From: Hyphomonas beringensis
GTDB taxonomy: Bacteria; Pseudomonadota; Alphaproteobacteria; Caulobacterales; Hyphomonadaceae
Assembly: GCF_000682755.1 (NCBI RefSeq)
Contig: NZ_AWFF01000013.1
Location: forward strand, 1 to 64,000
Length of the DNA stretch: 64,000 nucleotides
Reading direction: 5' to 3'
Translations under genes and position numbers: made by a program
Shown: piece by piece, positions 18,102 through 26,578 of the stretch
How positions within the stretch are numbered: position 1 is the stretch's first letter
Layout of the letters: each line of letters starts with the position of its first letter
Notes under the pieces: model-generated
What the model saw: the letters and a program-made list of their open reading frames with translations, nothing else
Told to the model about the DNA's origin: nothing
Database searches by the model: none

Positions 18102-18710
18102 ATGCTGACACGCCGCTCAACTCTTTTTGGCTGCCTTGCCCTGCCTTTGGCGCCCAGTGTTCTAGGCGAGAAAAGCCTGCCCTGGCCAATACGACTTGTC
18201 TTGGCGGCGCGCCAGCAGATCGGCGTCACACTCACCTACGATCCCGCCTATGCCAGCCTCGCCTATCCGATGGGCGATGTACCCCGCGACAGAGGGGTCT
18301 GTACGGATGTGATCATTCGTGCCTATCGCGACGCCTTCGATGTGGATCTTCAGGCCATTGTTCATGAGGACATGAAGACCGCCTTCGCTGAATATCCAGC
18401 CAATTGGGGGCTCAGCCGTCCCGACCGGAATATTGACCACCGTCGTGTCCCAAATCTGGAGCGCTATTTCGAACGTAGAGGCTTGGATAAACCCTTGCCA
18501 GCAAGTCCTTCAGGTTGGGAAGCCGGTGATCTTTATACGATGCGATACAATGGCCGACTGCCCCATATTGGAATCGTCTCTGACAGAAAAACACGCATGG
18601 GCAAACCGCTCGTCATTCACAATATGGGCTGGGGCACATCAGAAGATGACATCATAGGGCGGTTCGAACAGGAACGGCGTTTCCGGTACGAACCAGATAG
18701 CCAGATTTAG
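18102..18710 (+). CDS. DUF1287 family secreted protein
   Basis: 202-residue protein with an N-terminal twin-arginine-like or Sec signal (MLTRRSTLFGCLALPLAPS). It then shows the DUF1287 signature: YPMGDVPRDRGVCTDVIIRAYR with a conserved cysteine, a central DHRRVPNLERYFER, and LPHIGIVSD followed by VIHNMGWG. The Cys/His arrangement resembles NlpC/P60-like papain-fold enzymes, so a cell-envelope hydrolase role is possible but unproven. A TTG three bases earlier is an alternative start. Convergent with scpB. Confidence 0.8.
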   Translation: MLTRRSTLFGCLALPLAPSVLGEKSLPWPIRLVLAARQQIGVTLTYDPAYASLAYPMGDVPRDRGVCTDVIIRAYRDAFDVDLQAIVHEDMKTAFAEYPANWGLSRPDRNIDHRRVPNLERYFERRGLDKPLPASPSGWEAGDLYTMRYNGRLPHIGIVSDRKTRMGKPLVIHNMGWGTSEDDIIGRFEQERRFRYEPDSQI

Positions 18711-18714
18711 CGAT

Positions 18715-19761
18715 TTATTCGTCGTCGCCCCATTCATCCATTTTTTGCTCAGGGATGCGTGTCTGGGATTTCAGCTGGATGACGGCATTCTTGATGTCGG
18801 CACTGTCGAACTCATCACGCTCGGCATCGCTGCGTTCCGGTGCGCGCGTGTATGAGAAAACACTGACCGTACCTTCGTCTTCATCGATCTCATCAGACGC
18901 CACGTCCAACTCGGCATCAGCAGAGAGTTCGTCTTCCGTCTCAACCTCATCTTCATTCCCGACGGACGTTTCGCCATCAGCCTCATCCAGTTCGTCACCC
19001 TCTTCCATGAAATCAGTGACAAAGGATTCGGTTTCATGGCTCTCATCCATGTCGTCGATCAGCGTGTCTTCTTCGGTCAGCGCTTCTTCATCCGGCATCT
19101 GGAACCCATCGGGAATGACATCGGACAACAGGCCCTCGGCTTCCAGATCAGCCTTGCCGGGCAATGTGTTCAGATTCTCCAGTCCGAAATGCTCCAGGAA
19201 AGCATCTGTCGTACCATAGGTAAGTGGCTGGCCGGGTGTCTTGCGGCGGCCCTTGATCTTCACCCATCCGCTTTCAAGCAGCGTATCAATGGTCGTCTTG
19301 GACACAGCCACGCCGCGAACAGCCTCAATCTCGGCGCGCGTCACGGGCTGGCCATAGGCGATGATGGCCAGAGTCTCCATGGTGGCCTGGCCCAGTTTCT
19401 TCTGAACCTGACGCTCTTCCACGAACAAATAGGAAAGATCCTGCGCCGTCTGGAAACGCCACTTGCCGGCAACTTCCACAAGGTTCACGCCGCGATTGGT
19501 GTACAGAGCACGCAGCGCCATTAGAACTTCAGGCGCCTCAACGCCGTGCGGCAGAATTTCGGCAATCTGATCCGCAGACAAAGGCTCACCTGCAGCAAAC
19601 AGAATGGCCTCAGCGCGGCGAACCCCTTCAGCCAGCGCCTCATTCTCATTGTTCAGCAGGGCCTCTTCCGAGCGCCGATAGGCGAACGAAAGTTGTGTTA
19701 CCGGATCGTTTTCCGTTTCCGGATTTTCATCAGTCATCTGAAGCTTCTCAAGCGGTTGCAT
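18715..19761 (-). CDS. scpB: Segregation and condensation protein B with long acidic tail
   Basis: 348-residue ScpB, the winged-helix kleisin partner of SMC-ScpA that helps chromosome condensation. The conserved core (about 40-205) includes ILFAAGEPLSADQIAEILP, ETLAIIAYGQPVTRAEIEAVRG and LLESGWVKIKGRRKTPGQPLTYGTT. The last 130 or so residues are a strongly acidic, low-complexity tail (runs of D and E), longer than in typical ScpB. The ATG at 19761 overlaps the scpA end by 14 bases and has GAGGGGGG upstream; an ATG at 19737 is a weaker alternative. Part of the SPOR-nagZ-scpA-scpB operon. Confidence 0.93.
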   Translation of the reverse strand: MQPLEKLQMTDENPETENDPVTQLSFAYRRSEEALLNNENEALAEGVRRAEAILFAAGEPLSADQIAEILPHGVEAPEVLMALRALYTNRGVNLVEVAGKWRFQTAQDLSYLFVEERQVQKKLGQATMETLAIIAYGQPVTRAEIEAVRGVAVSKTTIDTLLESGWVKIKGRRKTPGQPLTYGTTDAFLEHFGLENLNTLPGKADLEAEGLLSDVIPDGFQMPDEEALTEEDTLIDDMDESHETESFVTDFMEEGDELDEADGETSVGNEDEVETEDELSADAELDVASDEIDEDEGTVSVFSYTRAPERSDAERDEFDSADIKNAVIQLKSQTRIPEQKMDEWGDDE

Positions 19762-20581
19762 TACTGCCCCCCTCTGGGCTGGTCCCTGCACTGCGCAGGT
19801 ATAGCGGCGCAAAGTGTTCGTCCTGCCGCACATCAACTTCCCCATCGCGGACAAGTTCAAGCGCAGCAGAGAACACACTGGCCGTTACGGAACGCGGTGG
19901 CAGTTCCGGGTCCACAGACGTCATGGTCGTGCGGATTTCTTCCAGACTGTGCCACTGTTCCAGTTGCTGGCGTAGGGCGCGCAGGCTGGTGCGGGCAAGC
20001 TCAAGTGGCAGCACCATCTGCTGTTCGATTGTGTGCGGGCGTTCCTTTTCACGGCGATCGCGGATGGCACCAAAGGCCTGCGTCAGCTCGTAAAGGCTCG
20101 CGTTGAACTCGGTATGCTTGACAACTTTAGGCTGCTCCGGAGAACCGCGTAGGAAAATGACATTATTGAGGACCGGCCCGGATTCCAGCTCTTTCACAGC
20201 GCCGCGCATTGCTTCCAGCCGCTTGAGTCGGAAGGCCAGCCGCGCAGCCATTTCCTCGCCACTCGGCTCATCCTCTTCGGCCTTTTCAGGCTTCGGCAGA
20301 AGCAAGCGGGACTTCATGAACGCCAACCAGGACGCCATCAGCAGATAGTCGGCCGCCAGATCGATTCGCTTGGCTTTGGCATCCTCGATAAATTCGAGAT
20401 ACTGCTCAGATAGAGACAGCATGGAAAGGTGCAGCAGGTCGACTTTCTGCTTTCGCGCCAGCTCCAGCAGCAGATGAAGCGGCCCTTCATAGCCGCCGAC
20501 ATCTACGGTGAAGAGATCGCCAGCCTCAGCGTCTTGCGCGTCAGCAGACAAGGCATCGATTGAGATCACATCAGCGCTCAT
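19748..20581 (-). CDS. scpA: Segregation and condensation protein A (kleisin)
   Basis: 277-residue kleisin that bridges SMC heads. The N-terminal helical domain contains YEGPLHLLLELARKQKVDLLHL and the conserved LAADYLLMASWLAFMKSRLLLP, and a C-terminal winged helix ends near 265. The start codon overlaps the nagZ stop by 4 bases (ATGA), and the 3' end overlaps scpB. The nagZ-scpA-scpB order is typical of alphaproteobacteria. Confidence 0.95.
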   Translation of the reverse strand: MSADVISIDALSADAQDAEAGDLFTVDVGGYEGPLHLLLELARKQKVDLLHLSMLSLSEQYLEFIEDAKAKRIDLAADYLLMASWLAFMKSRLLLPKPEKAEEDEPSGEEMAARLAFRLKRLEAMRGAVKELESGPVLNNVIFLRGSPEQPKVVKHTEFNASLYELTQAFGAIRDRREKERPHTIEQQMVLPLELARTSLRALRQQLEQWHSLEEIRTTMTSVDPELPPRSVTASVFSAALELVRDGEVDVRQDEHFAPLYLRSAGTSPEGGSNATA

Positions 20582-21615
20582 GCAGCCCCCTGCAATTGCG
20601 GGAAATACTCATGAAAGCGCTGCCAGCCTTCCTGAACATTGAACTCCTGCTCATGCGTAGACATCGCTTCAGCGCGCACGGCCCGCTCAAGGGCCTTGCC
20701 CTCCAGTTCAGGAGATGCCGCCGCGATCTCGGCCATTTCGGCCAGGATCGCGTCAGGATCTTTCAGGAAACCGGAGCAATGAAGCAGCACGTCGCACCCC
20801 GCAGCAATTGCCGCAGTGCCCCGCTCTCTCAGGCTTCCGCCCAGCGCCCGCATGCCCAGATCATCCGTCATTAACAATCCATCAAACCCGATTCGGCTGC
20901 GGATCACGTCCTGAATCATCACTTTTGACAGAGTCGCAGCTACACCGGCGTCAAATGCGTCATAGGCAATGTGTGCGGTCATCGCCATGGGGGCATCGGC
21001 AAGGCGGGAAAAGGCATCAAAGTCCTTGGCCAATTCATTGTCGCCCGCTGTAACGCGGGGCAGCTCCATATGGCTGTCAGACATGGAACGGCCATGCCCT
21101 GGTATATGCTTGATGACCCCCGCTACGCCGCCATCTGCAAGGCCCTTGAGGGCTGCGCCCGCAAGGTCGGCAACCATCTCAGGCTCAGTCCCGAAGGCGC
21201 GGTCCCCGATAACGTCATGCGCGCCTGGTACAGGCAGGTCGACAACGGGGGCACAATCGGCATGAATGGACATGGCAGACAGTTCCGCCGCAATCAGGCG
21301 GTGCCCCAGCCATACAGCCTCTCTCCCCGCCAGACGGTCCTTTGCGTAAAGGTCTGCATAGTCATGCCCGCGCGGGAATAGCGGCCATTCCGGCGCTTTC
21401 AGACGGGCAACCCGGCCACCTTCCTGATCTATGAAGATCAGGCACGGGCGATCCATGGCATTCCAGATATCATCTACCAGCCGGCGAACCTGCCCCCGAG
21501 AGACACAGGAGCGGCCCATCAGGATCACACCCCAGGGCTGATGCGCGGCAAATAGCGCGGCCTCATCTTTCGTGAGCACAGGCCCCGAAACGCTGAGGAT
21601 GCATGCCTTCGCCAC
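20578..21615 (-). CDS. nagZ: Beta-N-acetylhexosaminidase (peptidoglycan recycling)
   Basis: 345-residue family 3 glycoside hydrolase that removes GlcNAc from anhydromuropeptides in the cytoplasm. Signature parts are FIDQEGGRVARL, the catalytic-loop sequence KHIPGHGRSMSDSH, and the nucleophile aspartate in LLMTDDLGM. I chose GTG at 21615 (VAKACILSVSG), which touches the stop of the SPOR gene and fits the family N terminus; a TTG at 21636 would add 7 residues inside that gene. Coupled to scpA downstream. Confidence 0.93.
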   Translation of the reverse strand: MAKACILSVSGPVLTKDEAALFAAHQPWGVILMGRSCVSRGQVRRLVDDIWNAMDRPCLIFIDQEGGRVARLKAPEWPLFPRGHDYADLYAKDRLAGREAVWLGHRLIAAELSAMSIHADCAPVVDLPVPGAHDVIGDRAFGTEPEMVADLAGAALKGLADGGVAGVIKHIPGHGRSMSDSHMELPRVTAGDNELAKDFDAFSRLADAPMAMTAHIAYDAFDAGVAATLSKVMIQDVIRSRIGFDGLLMTDDLGMRALGGSLRERGTAAIAAGCDVLLHCSGFLKDPDAILAEMAEIAAASPELEGKALERAVRAEAMSTHEQEFNVQEGWQRFHEYFPQLQGAA

Positions 21616-22478
21616 TATCCGGTCACCACGATACAATTATCGCCGCTGGCCTTGACCGCGTCGCAGAATGCAGACGCCTCGGCCCGCTCAACAAAGCTGC
21701 CGACACGCAGCCTGTAGAACACACCTTTGGCGCCCAGGTCAGCACGCTGAACATACTTGCGGGCTCCGCGATACAGATCTGGTCTGGATGTCGTCGCCTT
21801 GCCCCAGGCCGTCTCCGCTGCATCCTGAGACCGGAATGCTGCCAGCTGTACCAAATAGGTGCCGCCATCGGTAAACGCGAATTGCGATGTAGGCGCAGCA
21901 GGTGCAGGCGGCAGTTGCCGCGTGGCGGGCAGCGTGACTGGCGCATTGGAGGCAACTTCAACACTGTCTCGGGGGTCTTCTGGACGATCATCCAGTTCCG
22001 CAAGGGCGCGAACCTGGTCGGCCACGGCATTCGGCATTCCATTTTCCGGGTCCGAATCATCCATTTCACGCTCTTGGCCGGGCCGCAGCTCTATTGGCGG
22101 GCCACCCTGAAGCATCTCCCCGCTTTCTTCATCCTGGTTACGATCTGCGTAATCGCGCACCTCTTCTTCGGGGCGGTCAGAGGCATCCATCTGATCATAA
22201 AAACGCTTATCGACGTCCGGCACAGCAACGCCGCCCCGGTCTTCCGGCGCGCGCTTGTAAGGCTGCTTTTCTGCAATAACGCTTGGGATTCCGGCACCAT
22301 TGGACCGCACGCCCTGACGATAGGTGTTCCACACCACCGCGCCAAAGACGAGGAGAACGCCAATCGCGAGCGCAAGGATCAGCGGCCCCCGCGCGGTATC
22401 ATCCTCCCGGATTTCAAATCCGCGGTAATCGTCTTCGAAGGGGGAGTAATCACCCCCGCTTTCCCGATATCGACCCAT
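21615..22478 (-). CDS. SPOR-domain membrane protein
   Basis: 287-residue bitopic protein: a cytoplasmic N terminus rich in charged residues (1-30), one transmembrane helix (about 31-50, GPLILALAIGVLLVFGAVVW), a long acidic/proline linker, and a C-terminal SPOR domain (about 207-287, GGTYLVQLAAFRSQDAAETAW and FYRLRVGSFVERAEASAFC). SPOR domains bind denuded glycan at division sites. It is first in the operon with nagZ and scpAB, which fits a wall or division role. The family order dgt-argS-SPOR-nagZ is expected, but argS is missing here. Confidence 0.9.
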   Translation of the reverse strand: MGRYRESGGDYSPFEDDYRGFEIREDDTARGPLILALAIGVLLVFGAVVWNTYRQGVRSNGAGIPSVIAEKQPYKRAPEDRGGVAVPDVDKRFYDQMDASDRPEEEVRDYADRNQDEESGEMLQGGPPIELRPGQEREMDDSDPENGMPNAVADQVRALAELDDRPEDPRDSVEVASNAPVTLPATRQLPPAPAAPTSQFAFTDGGTYLVQLAAFRSQDAAETAWGKATTSRPDLYRGARKYVQRADLGAKGVFYRLRVGSFVERAEASAFCDAVKASGDNCIVVTG

Positions 22479-22611
22479 GGAATCGCCCTTCAGAATGCTG
22501 TCACAGAGTTAATATTACGGGGCGTTTCGTTAACGACGCTTGAATGGAACTGCGCTTTCCCGCCTGAACAGGTGATGAAGCGCTTAATGCCCGTAAATCA
22601 TACCCTGCTGA

Positions 22612-23784
22612 CTAACGCAGAGCCTCGGGGTCATACAACCGGCGATACTCATCCATCGCAAATCCGTCCGTCATACCGGCAATATAGTCACACACGATAC
22701 GGGCCCGCTTGGCCTCGGTGGCCTGTGTGGCATCCATACGCCAGGGCGATGGCAGTGTATCCGGCTCCTGCAGGAAGATGTCGAACAGATCCTTGAGCAT
22801 ACGCTTGGCTTTGCTGCGCATGCGATTGACCTTGTAGTGCTTGTACATACGCTCATACAGGAAGGCCCTCAGTGCGCGTTGGCGCGTTTCCAGCTCCTCG
22901 GAGAACGCGACCAGTGGCACATCCATCGCCCGCACAGCCGCCGCGCTCTGTGGATTGTACTCCTTCACCCGGCGCATGGTTTCGCCGGTGAGATCATTGA
23001 TCCACAGGCCAATCAGACGCCGCACGGCTTCATAGGAAACCATCCGGTCATTCAGGTGCGGATATTCGACCCTGACACCCCGGAAAACATCTCCAACAAT
23101 CGGCAGGTCCATCAATTCGTCAATCGTGAACAGGCCCGCTGCGATGCCGTCATCAATGTCGTGATTGTTATAGGCGATATCGTCTGACAGGGCGGCGACC
23201 TGCGCTTCCGGCCCGGCAAACTGTTCCGGCTCCAGATCCTTCAGATAGGGAAACTCCCGAAAAGCCGCCGGCAATGACTCGAAAGGCGTGTCCGGACCGA
23301 CAACCGGCCCATTATGCTTCACCAGTCCTTCCAGCAATTCCCAGGTCAGATTGAGACCATCATGATTGGGATAGCGCACCTCCAGCTTTGTCACGATGCG
23401 TAGGGTCTGGGCGTTGTGGTCAAAGCCTTCATACTCGGCCATGCATTCGTCCAGCTGGTCCTCACCGGCATGACCGAAGGGCGGATGGCCCATATCATGA
23501 GCCAGAGCCAGTGCCTCAGCGAGATCCTCGTCCAGACCAAGCGTGCGGGCGATACTGCGGGCAATCTGTGCGACTTCCAGAGAATGCGTCAGGCGCGTGC
23601 GGAAATGGTCCCCCTCATGCGCCACAAAAACCTGTGTCTTCTGCTTCAGACGGCGGAAGGCCGTAGAGTGGATGACCCGGTCGCGGTCGCGCTGGAAAGG
23701 CGTGCGCGTGGCTGACGGGGCCTCGTCATAATACCTGCCCCGGCTGTCTTCATGCCGCGTTGCATACACTGCTCTCTTTTCCAT
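22612..23784 (-). CDS. dgt: dGTPase-like HD-domain deoxynucleotide triphosphohydrolase
   Basis: 390-residue HD-superfamily enzyme that hydrolyses dGTP (or other dNTPs) to nucleoside and triphosphate. Metal ligands are seen in RLTHSLEVAQIARS, in LAHDMGHPPFGHAGE and in SDDIAYNNHD. The N terminus has the family signature RTPFQRDRDRVIHSTAFRRL. It is divergent from erpA, with only 27 bases between the starts, a conserved alphaproteobacterial pairing. The stop lies 133 bases from the SPOR gene start. Confidence 0.94.
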   Translation of the reverse strand: MEKRAVYATRHEDSRGRYYDEAPSATRTPFQRDRDRVIHSTAFRRLKQKTQVFVAHEGDHFRTRLTHSLEVAQIARSIARTLGLDEDLAEALALAHDMGHPPFGHAGEDQLDECMAEYEGFDHNAQTLRIVTKLEVRYPNHDGLNLTWELLEGLVKHNGPVVGPDTPFESLPAAFREFPYLKDLEPEQFAGPEAQVAALSDDIAYNNHDIDDGIAAGLFTIDELMDLPIVGDVFRGVRVEYPHLNDRMVSYEAVRRLIGLWINDLTGETMRRVKEYNPQSAAAVRAMDVPLVAFSEELETRQRALRAFLYERMYKHYKVNRMRSKAKRMLKDLFDIFLQEPDTLPSPWRMDATQATEAKRARIVCDYIAGMTDGFAMDEYRRLYDPEALR

Positions 23785-23811
23785 TGGCCGGAGAATCCCT
23801 ATCTATAGATT

Positions 23812-24153
23812 ATGAGCACGATGACGGCCCCTGATGTGACCCTTACAGCCTCTGCTGCCAAGCGGATTAATGCGATTCTGGCAAAACAGGACGGCGTAGA
23901 CTATCTGCGCGTGTCAGTTGAAGGAGGCGGCTGTTCCGGCTTCTCCTACAAGTTCGACTTTGACACGGCCGCCAAGGAAGATGATCGGGTCATCGAACGC
24001 GACGGCGCGAAAGTGCTGATCGACGAGATGAGCATGGAATTCCTCGCAGGCTCCGAGATCGACTTCACGACGGAGCTGATTGGCGCAGCCTTCAAGATCA
24101 ACAACCCCAACGCCACAGCGGCGTGTGGCTGCGGAACCAGTTTCTCGATTTAA
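23812..24153 (+). CDS. erpA: Iron-sulfur cluster insertion protein (ErpA/HesB family)
   Basis: 113-residue A-type carrier that hands iron-sulfur clusters to apo-proteins. The three cluster cysteines are in GGGCSGFSY and the C-terminal ACGCGTSF. The length and overall pattern are standard. Divergent from dgt. The next gene (epoxide hydrolase) is 58 bases downstream on the same strand, separated by a small hairpin. Confidence 0.94.
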   Translation: MSTMTAPDVTLTASAAKRINAILAKQDGVDYLRVSVEGGGCSGFSYKFDFDTAAKEDDRVIERDGAKVLIDEMSMEFLAGSEIDFTTELIGAAFKINNPNATAACGCGTSFSI

Positions 24154-24176
24154 CTTGCATGGCCCGGCGGCAGGCC

Positions 24177-24201
24177 CCCTAAGATGATCCTTGTCTTAGG
24201 G
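24177..24201 (+). promoter_or_regulatory. Hairpin overlapping the epoxide hydrolase ribosome site
   Basis: A perfect 8-bp stem, CCCTAAGA (24177-24184) with TCTTAGGG (24194-24201), encloses a 9-base loop between erpA and the epoxide hydrolase. The 3' arm runs into GGGAGGGA, the likely ribosome site for the ATG at 24212. No T-run follows, so this is not a standard terminator. Confidence 0.45.
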
Positions 24202-24211
24202 AGGGACACCC

Positions 24212-25381
24212 ATGTCTAAAGCTCAGCCGTTCCGCATAGAGGTGCCACAGGAGAAGCTCGACGCCATTATGGCGCGCGTTAAGGACTATGAGTGGTTCCC
24301 CGCCCCGGCCAATGAGCAGGGCTTTGCCTATGGCATGTCCACCAGCGTGATGAAGGACATCCAACGCTACTGGATAGCCGGTTATGACTGGCGCAAAGCC
24401 GAAGAGAAGCTGAATCACTTCGCCAATTATAAGGCCAAGGTGGACGACATCGACATCCACTATGTTCACGTCGTTGGAGAAGCTGGCGGCCAGCGTCCCC
24501 TTCTGATCACCCATGGCTGGCCTGGCTCCGTATTTGAATTCTGGGAATGTATCGGCCCCCTGGCCTTTCCGTCCAAATATGGCGGACGCAAGGAAGACGC
24601 GTTCGATGTGATTATCCCCTCGCTGCCCGGCTATGGTTTCTCGGGTAAGCCCAAATCCCCCATCGGGCCACGCGCGACGGCGGCCCTGTGGGACAAATTG
24701 ATGAGGGAGGTGCTGAAATATGACACCTATCTCGCGCAAGGCGGAGACTGGGGCGCGATGGTCACCTCATGGCTGGGTATGAACCACGGCGCGTCAGAGG
24801 GCAAAGGCGGCTGCAAGGCGATCCATCTGAACATGATTGGCTTCCGCCCCTCTCCTGCGACACCGCAAAACGATGAAGAGGCCGCATGGCTCACCCGCAT
24901 GCGGGAAGCGATGCAAAGTGAAGGCGCCTATTTCATGGAGCAAACCACTAAACCGCAAACGCTCGCCATGGCCCTGATGGACAGTCCCGTCGGCACGGCA
25001 GCCTGGATCATCGAAAAGTTTCATGGCTGGTCAGACCTCTCGGATGGGGGCCTGCTGGATACCTATACCAAGGACCAGTTGATCACCAATGTGATGATCT
25101 ATCTGGTGAATGACGCCATCGCGACCAGTGTCTGGTTCTATAATGGCTTCATGCAGGAAGGCGCCAACGTGCTGCCGGAGGATACACGTTGCGAAACGCC
25201 GACCGCTTTTGCCAGTTTCCCTGGAGAGTCCGTCTATACACCCGCCCCACGCAGCTGGATCGAACGCGCCTACAATCTCACACGCTGGACAGACATGTCG
25301 CGCGGAGGGCACTTTGCCGCCATGGAAGAACCTGAGCCCTTCGTGGAAGAGATCCGCAGCTGGGCGAATGAGGGGGAATAG
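24212..25381 (+). CDS. Epoxide hydrolase (microsomal-type, EHN plus alpha/beta hydrolase)
   Basis: 389-residue protein with an N-terminal EHN domain (PFRIEVPQEKLDAIMARV, about 5-110) followed by an alpha/beta-hydrolase fold. The oxyanion-type motif HGWPGS, PSLPGYGFSGKP and the nucleophile aspartate in QGGDWGAMV are visible. The C-terminal catalytic histidine sits in SRGGHFAAMEEPE. Members open epoxides to diols. The position near a CYP153 gene 7 kb away fits hydrocarbon metabolism but is not direct evidence. No signal peptide. Confidence 0.9.
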   Translation: MSKAQPFRIEVPQEKLDAIMARVKDYEWFPAPANEQGFAYGMSTSVMKDIQRYWIAGYDWRKAEEKLNHFANYKAKVDDIDIHYVHVVGEAGGQRPLLITHGWPGSVFEFWECIGPLAFPSKYGGRKEDAFDVIIPSLPGYGFSGKPKSPIGPRATAALWDKLMREVLKYDTYLAQGGDWGAMVTSWLGMNHGASEGKGGCKAIHLNMIGFRPSPATPQNDEEAAWLTRMREAMQSEGAYFMEQTTKPQTLAMALMDSPVGTAAWIIEKFHGWSDLSDGGLLDTYTKDQLITNVMIYLVNDAIATSVWFYNGFMQEGANVLPEDTRCETPTAFASFPGESVYTPAPRSWIERAYNLTRWTDMSRGGHFAAMEEPEPFVEEIRSWANEGE

Positions 25382-25685
25382 ATCCAGCCTCTCCCCCTGG
25401 TTTCAGTAACAATGCCACTGGATACGGAGCCCCCAATCCATTGGGGGTCAAGTCGCCTTAGCTTGTAATTGTCGCCGCAGCACCAGCAAAGCGGCGGCAG
25501 GTCCGGAAAGGCGCTGAGTGCCCCACCACTCCTGTCTTTCCACGCGGGTGGGAACGGGCCCCAATGCATGGGGGCACCAGACTATCCAATACAAATGAAT
25601 AAACGTCCTCATGCCCGGGAAGCCTGGCTTCCATCCGCAAGGACTGCATCAGCTAGCAAAACCGGATGGCTCCAGGCCAGTCCGG
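25382..25685. other. Convergent intergenic region with two G/C-rich inverted repeats
   Basis: This 304-base gap between epoxide hydrolase and nusB holds no convincing gene. Two inverted repeats stand out. CCCCCAAT-CC-ATTGGGGG (25430-25447) has perfect 8-base arms and a 2-base centre. GCCCC (25558-25562) pairs with GGGGC (25571-25575) around AATGCATG. Between them CCCACC and GGTGGG could pair. None has a T-run. They may be convergent transcription ends or a structured RNA. Confidence 0.4.
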
Positions 25686-26153
25686 CTATTGGCGCAGATC
25701 CTTGGCCAGATTGTCGAGCACGGCGTTTGCGAACTTGGCTTCCTGCTCTTCGAAGAAGTCATGCGCCAGAGAGACATACTCATCCAGAATGATCGCATTG
25801 CTGAGATGGGTGTGGGCGATGAACTCCCCCGAACCGGCACGCAAAAGGGCGCGCATCGTGGCATCCAGACGGGTCAGCTTCCAGCCTTTGGCAAGGCGCG
25901 CCAGGATGGCTTGGTCAATTGCGGCCTGATGGTCGACCACAGACAGCACAATGGATTTGAAGAGGTCCGGATCGGCCTCTTCTACGGGCTGTTCGTCCGG
26001 GCCGATGCCCAGACGGTCTTCCATGAAGGCCCGCACGGTCGCCTTGGCGGATTTGCCGGTCTGCTCCATTTCATAGAGCGCCTGAACGGCAGCGAGGCGT
26101 GCACCTGCCCGCCTCGCCCGTGTAACCTCAAAAGGAATATTCTGCTCGTTCAC
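25686..26153 (-). CDS. nusB: Transcription antitermination factor NusB
   Basis: 155-residue all-helical RNA-binding protein that joins NusE in rRNA antitermination. The family pattern is clear: ARRAGARLAAVQALYEME near the N terminus, and LDATMRALLRAGSGEFI and the C-terminal NAVLDNLAKDLR. It overlaps ribH by 4 bases and is the last gene of the riboflavin operon, a standard linkage in Proteobacteria. Confidence 0.94.
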   Translation of the reverse strand: MNEQNIPFEVTRARRAGARLAAVQALYEMEQTGKSAKATVRAFMEDRLGIGPDEQPVEEADPDLFKSIVLSVVDHQAAIDQAILARLAKGWKLTRLDATMRALLRAGSGEFIAHTHLSNAIILDEYVSLAHDFFEEQEAKFANAVLDNLAKDLRQ

Positions 26154-26578
26154 CGAATGAGTTCCTTGCGAAACTTGATCATGGCGAGACAGGCTTCGGC
26201 CGCATCTGCGCCCTTGTTGCCGCGCTTGCGGTCGGCGCGAGCCAGTGCCTGCTCTTCATTCTCGACTGTCAGGATGCCGAAACCAATGGCCTGACGGCGC
26301 TGCACGATCAGATCCATCAGGCCCCGCGCGCTCTCACCGCAGACATAGTCATAGTGCGTGGTCTCGCCGCGAATGACGCAGCCCAGCGCAATAGCGCCGT
26401 CAAAGCGGCCGCTGTCGGCTGCCATGGCAATCAGGCCTGGCAGTTCGAATGCGCCCGGCACTTCCATGACGGTGATCTTGGCACCGGCTTTTTCCAGCAC
26501 TTCCAGCGCGCCAGCTTCCAGCTCGTCAGCGATGTGTTTGTAATATCTAGAAACGGCGACGAGTACGCGGTCCACCAT
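26150..26578 (-). CDS. ribH: 6,7-dimethyl-8-ribityllumazine synthase
   Basis: 142-residue lumazine synthase, which condenses the pyrimidine-dione with dihydroxybutanone phosphate. Motifs are VPGAFELPG, the phosphate/substrate loop ALGCVIRGETTHYDYV and the C-terminal ADRKRGNKGADAA. It shares one base with the ribBA stop and overlaps nusB by 4 bases. Confidence 0.96.
   Translation of the reverse strand: MVDRVLVAVSRYYKHIADELEAGALEVLEKAGAKITVMEVPGAFELPGLIAMAADSGRFDGAIALGCVIRGETTHYDYVCGESARGLMDLIVQRRQAIGFGILTVENEEQALARADRKRGNKGADAAEACLAMIKFRKELIR

Noticed and set aside
25611-26294. A 227-codon plus-strand open frame
   Set aside because: It lies antisense to nusB and ribH, which have clear family motifs; its sequence shows no family pattern.
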